Assembly: GCA_020632795.1 (NCBI GenBank)
Contig: JACKEV010000012.1
Span: 372,001-436,000 of the forward strand
DNA: 64,000 nt
From: Alphaproteobacteria bacterium
Lineage (GTDB): Bacteria > Myxococcota_A > UBA796 > CAJQPC01
Direction of reading: 5' to 3'
The translations under genes and the position numbers were made by a program. Positions 61,534-64,000 of this stretch are shown here, piece by piece; the first letter of the stretch is position 1; each line of letters opens with the position of its first letter. The notes under the pieces were generated by a model. It searched no databases. It had not been told where the DNA came from and saw only the letters and a program-made list of their open reading frames with translations.

Positions 61534-61941
61534 ATGAATGCAAAGACCTTCTTGCTGGTGTGTGCGGCCTTCGGCGCCGCTACACCCGCCGCCGGGTCCG
61601 TCTGGACAGGCAACCCGGGCGAGGGGCACCTCGTCCTTCAACTGGAAGCCGACGTGGCCCTTGCCCCGGTGGCCATGATCCACCTCGCCGGCTGCGACGG
61701 GGCGGTGTCCCTTGTCGACGTCGACCAGCTTGTACCGCTGGCGGATCCCTGGACCGTCGAGGCGCCGTCGGGGCCGCTGTGCGGCGCGACCCTCGTGCTC
61801 TTCGGTCCTGTGTTGATCGGGGCTGGTGACGACCTGACCCTGGTCATGATCGGGTCTGTGGCGCTGAGCCCGGACGCTTCGGGTGAGGCCCTGGTCGGCT
61901 GGCTGCCCGACGGGACCCGCCTCACCGCGCAGCGGCCATGA
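61534..61941 (+). CDS. Small secreted protein under sigma-54 control
   Basis: The ATG at 61534 follows AAGGAGAAG. The 135-residue product has a signal peptide (MNAKTFLLVCAAFGAATPAAG) and a beta-rich body with two Cys (LAGCDG, GPLCGA) that may form a disulfide. No family is recognised. The perfect sigma-54 promoter shows it is specially controlled, probably by the AAA+ regulator encoded divergently. Confidence 0.65.
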   Translation: MNAKTFLLVCAAFGAATPAAGSVWTGNPGEGHLVLQLEADVALAPVAMIHLAGCDGAVSLVDVDQLVPLADPWTVEAPSGPLCGATLVLFGPVLIGAGDDLTLVMIGSVALSPDASGEALVGWLPDGTRLTAQRP

Positions 61942-61961
61942 GCGGCCAGCCCCCCGCCGGC

Positions 61962-62819
61962 TCACGGGTCGGTCGTCCAGCCGGTCAGCGGGAAGAGCTG
62001 CAGGTCGACCTGTACGACGCGCTCACCGGGCTCCTCGGCGTCGTCACACCAGGCCATGAACTCACCCATGAGCCGCTTGAGGCGCGCCTTGGCTTCGGGC
62101 ATGCGGCGCCGGGAGACGCGCACGGTGCAGGCCCCGAAGAAGCGATCCTCGGGGCCGAGCTCGGTGAGGGCACGCTCTGCGCGCTGGAGCAGCCAGCGGT
62201 GGCGCTCGGTGACCGCGAGGTCCCGGACGCGGCAGTCGGAGGCCGGAGGATCGACCACGGCATCGCTGACGCAGGACAGCCGGCCATCGGCCTCGTAGCG
62301 CAGCAGCCCCAGATCCAGCAGCACAGTGCGAGCCTTCTGGGCCTCGGAGGGCTTGATGCGGGGGAGCATGTGACGTGCGATCCACGTGGGGTCATCCTGG
62401 AAGCCCGCACAGCGGACCAACTCAAACAGCGCCGGGTAGTACCACTCGGCGAAGAAGCGGTACTGGTCCTCGGCCAGGAGGAAGGCGTCCCGGAAGCGCC
62501 GCACGCCCAGGATGCGCGCCCACGCGCGCTGCCGGTCCGCGTCGCTGGTGGCGTCCTCGAAGTCGACGAGGAGGCGGAAGAAGTCGGCCTCCTCGGCGTC
62601 CAGGCGCAGGGCCCCGCTGCAAGGAGCGACCCTCTCGCGGGCGAGGCGGCGGGAGCGGACGCGGTCGGTGGTGTCCGGGTGGACGATCCCCGCCATCATG
62701 GAGCGGGCCACGCCGGTTTCCCGGGCCAGGCGGCTGCAGCTGCGGGCAGGCTTGAACGCGATCCAGTCGCGCAGGTATTGACGATAGCTGGTGTATTGGA
62801 AGATGTTGGGGGAGGCCAT
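61962..62819 (-). CDS. TIGR02147-family putative regulator
   Basis: The ATG at 62819 follows GAGGTG. The 285-residue protein opens NIFQYTSYRQYLRDWIAFKP, the mark of TIGR02147 proteins, then a helix-turn-helix-like segment (CSRLARETGVARSMMAGIVH) and EEADFFRLLVDFEDATSDAD. The family is common in Fibrobacter and Bdellovibrio/Myxococcota-type genomes and is thought to be regulatory. It converges with the secreted-protein gene and is divergent from the pilin genes across a gap filled with palindromes. Confidence 0.75.
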   Translation of the reverse strand: MASPNIFQYTSYRQYLRDWIAFKPARSCSRLARETGVARSMMAGIVHPDTTDRVRSRRLARERVAPCSGALRLDAEEADFFRLLVDFEDATSDADRQRAWARILGVRRFRDAFLLAEDQYRFFAEWYYPALFELVRCAGFQDDPTWIARHMLPRIKPSEAQKARTVLLDLGLLRYEADGRLSCVSDAVVDPPASDCRVRDLAVTERHRWLLQRAERALTELGPEDRFFGACTVRVSRRRMPEAKARLKRLMGEFMAWCDDAEEPGERVVQVDLQLFPLTGWTTDP

Positions 62820-62883
62820 GGGGGGACACCTCACGTTGCGATGGTCTCAGCGTACCGGCCCTCGAGGCCAGCGGGCCAGCGCA

Positions 62884-62912
62884 GTGACGATGGGATCGTC
62901 ACAACTTGTGAC
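62884..62912. promoter_or_regulatory. Two overlapping palindromes
   Basis: GTGACGAT-GGG-ATCGTCAC (62884-62902) has perfect 8-bp arms, and GTCACAACTTGTGAC (62898-62912) is a perfect palindrome sharing five bases with it. They lie between the TIGR02147 gene and the pilin genes and look like regulator-binding sites. Confidence 0.55.
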
Positions 62913-62974
62913 AGCCCCCGGGGGGCCGTAGCTGGAAGGTCGAGGAGGATGAGGCCCGTAGAGGCCGCGTGGAC

Positions 62975-62991
62975 CGTCACTACGTGTGACG
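62975..62991. promoter_or_regulatory. CGTCAC-N5-GTGACG palindrome
   Basis: CGTCACTACGTGTGACG repeats the GTCAC-N5-GTGAC form seen at 62898, 78 bases away centre to centre. It lies 75 bases before the first pilin gene. Confidence 0.55.
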
Positions 62992-63065
62992 ATGAACGCG
63001 GCGGTCCGGCTGACGGGTCGGCCTCTGGAGGGGTACGGTGCGGAAGCGCAGACGGAGGTGTCGGC

Positions 63066-63650
63066 ATGAAGCGGGCCGGGTTTGGGGTGCGGCGGCGACA
63101 GGGCCAGACCATGATCGAGCTGGCCATTGTCATGGCGACCATCCTGCTTCTGGCGGGCCTCGGGTTCTCCTTCTTCAACAACATCCGCAATCGGGTGAGG
63201 GTGGTGGAGGCGGTGGTCAACGCGGAGGGCATCCAGACCGCCCAGGTGGCCCACTTCGTGGGCAGCAAGGACAACGAGTTCGTGGAGATCGTTGCTTGGG
63301 CGCCGGACAACCAGCCTGGCCCCACTCTGCGAGCCTGGGCCAAGAACACCGGCTTCGACGAGTTGGGCTGGTCGCCGGACGGGGACGTTCGCTGCAGCTA
63401 CCGTAGCCCCGGCTTCGGGACCGATCAGGTTCAGGTCCAGGTGCTGTGTGATCTGGATGGCGACCGGTCCCGCATCCTGGTGCCGCGGGACGTCACGCTC
63501 GCGATGGCCAACGGCGGCCGCTGGGGGCAACGAGCGGCAAGCCCGGACATCTGCGTGTTCGGCCCGACGGCGGGCATCCCCTCGGAGCGGTTGAGCCTGC
63601 GGACCCACTCATCATGCTACGCGACGCGCAGTGAGGCGGGGGAGTACTGA
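63066..63650 (+). CDS. Type IV pilin-like protein, paralog 1
   Basis: The 194-residue protein has a short basic leader and a prepilin peptidase site, RRRQG|QTMIELAIVMATI, with Glu at +5. The mature N-terminal helix is followed by a globular domain with GIQTAQVAHFVGSKDNEF and GDVRCSYRSPGF. GQT instead of GFT at the cleavage site is unusual. The domain is clearly related to the next gene product. It may be a minor pilin or pseudopilin. Confidence 0.85.
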   Translation: MKRAGFGVRRRQGQTMIELAIVMATILLLAGLGFSFFNNIRNRVRVVEAVVNAEGIQTAQVAHFVGSKDNEFVEIVAWAPDNQPGPTLRAWAKNTGFDELGWSPDGDVRCSYRSPGFGTDQVQVQVLCDLDGDRSRILVPRDVTLAMANGGRWGQRAASPDICVFGPTAGIPSERLSLRTHSSCYATRSEAGEY

Positions 63651-64000
63651 TGGGTGGGCGACCGTATCGTGGGAGGAAGAAGGGGTTCACGCTGGTGGAG
63701 TTGATGATTGTGGTTGCGATCATCGGGCTGCTGGCAGCCATCGCGATTCCGAACTTCAGACAGATGCAGCTGAGGTCCAAGCGAACCGAGGCGTTGTCCA
63801 ATGTAGATGGCATCCGCACAGCGCAGTTCGCCTATATGGTGAACAGTCCAGATGGTGAACCACTCCATATCGGGACCCTGGCTCCGGATCCCAATCCAGG
63901 CGTCCACAAGCGGGCCTTCGGCCATAATGCGGGTTTTGAAGCACTGGGGTTTCGCCCGGAGGGCGGCGTCCGGTGCAGCTACCAGAGCCTGACTTTCTCC
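63650..64000 (+). CDS. Type IV pilin-like protein, paralog 2 (3' partial)
   Basis: The ATG at 63650 shares one base with the stop before it (TGATG), so the genes are coupled. The cleavage site is the classical KKG|FTLVELMIVVAIIGL with Glu at +5. GIRTAQFAYMVNSPDGEP and GGVRCSYQSLTF match paralog 1. The gene runs off the right edge. Confidence 0.9.
   Translation, partial: MGGRPYRGRKKGFTLVELMIVVAIIGLLAAIAIPNFRQMQLRSKRTEALSNVDGIRTAQFAYMVNSPDGEPLHIGTLAPDPNPGVHKRAFGHNAGFEALGFRPEGGVRCSYQSLTFS

Noticed and set aside
63016..63045. A possible sigma-54 promoter before the pilin genes
   Set aside because: A CTGG and a GC pair are present but the spacing is off by one and TTGC is missing.

Overview
The window looks like chromosomal DNA of a high-GC, Gram-negative, predatory-type or complex-lifestyle deltaproteobacterium, most likely Myxococcota. 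The basis is very high third-position GC, a MYXO-CTERM-like sorting tail, thrombospondin-3 and MopE metal-binding repeat proteins, many lipoproteins, two Ser/Thr kinases (one fused to a SUMF1-type domain), an AAA+ enhancer-binding-protein-like regulator, a DUF4157 protein and a TIGR02147 protein. I saw no rRNA, tRNA, CRISPR array, insertion sequence or integrase. Genes are tightly packed; with the small gene at 8045-8200 counted, no gene-free stretch exceeds about 250 bases.

Layout. 1-3313: a lysine 2,3-aminomutase-like radical SAM enzyme (cut by the left edge), facing an ATP-grasp ligase and a 2OG-Fe(II) oxygenase, with a divergent Lrp-type regulator. 3303-8003: a membrane alpha/beta hydrolase, a lipoprotein, a phytoene-desaturase-like flavoprotein and a coupled HAD phosphatase. 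8045-25538: a nitrate/nitric-oxide respiration island. It has an Rrf2-type Fe-S regulator, a thioredoxin-fold DUF255 lipoprotein, a ten-gene leftward nap-like operon (21537 to 11254: membrane protein, diheme cytochrome c, NapA, two NapG/NapH sets, polyferredoxins), and rightward DUF2249, NnrS-like, DUF59 and outer-membrane barrel genes. Four 20-bp near-palindromes (8229, 8857, 21550, 23991) sit before these genes and look like a shared operator.

25609-36222: a HEAT protein, a 1149-residue DUF4157 protein, a cytochrome c lipoprotein, an aromatic amino acid hydroxylase, a DUF99 protein and two large calcium-binding surface proteins. 36227-39598: a leftward three-gene operon (two-TM coiled-coil protein, P-loop ATPase, TIR-like plus putative effector-associated domain) that is a candidate conflict/defence system. 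39667-45176: a tandem PilU-PilT fusion ATPase, membrane proteins, and a split YeeE/YedE sulfur transporter behind a textbook sigma-54 promoter.

45183-58593: a MaoC-type hydratase with an unrecognised partner, a pseudoreceiver/NB-ARC/TPR regulator, a Ser/Thr kinase, two small envelope proteins, a clostripain-like (C11) protease next to a lipoprotein ending in a halocin-C8-like Cys-rich tail, and a kinase-SUMF1 fusion. 58574-64000: the AAA+ regulator faces a secreted protein with a second textbook sigma-54 promoter, followed by a TIGR02147 protein and two tandem paralogous type IV pilin-like genes, the last cut by the right edge. GTGAC-type palindromes recur around this last region.
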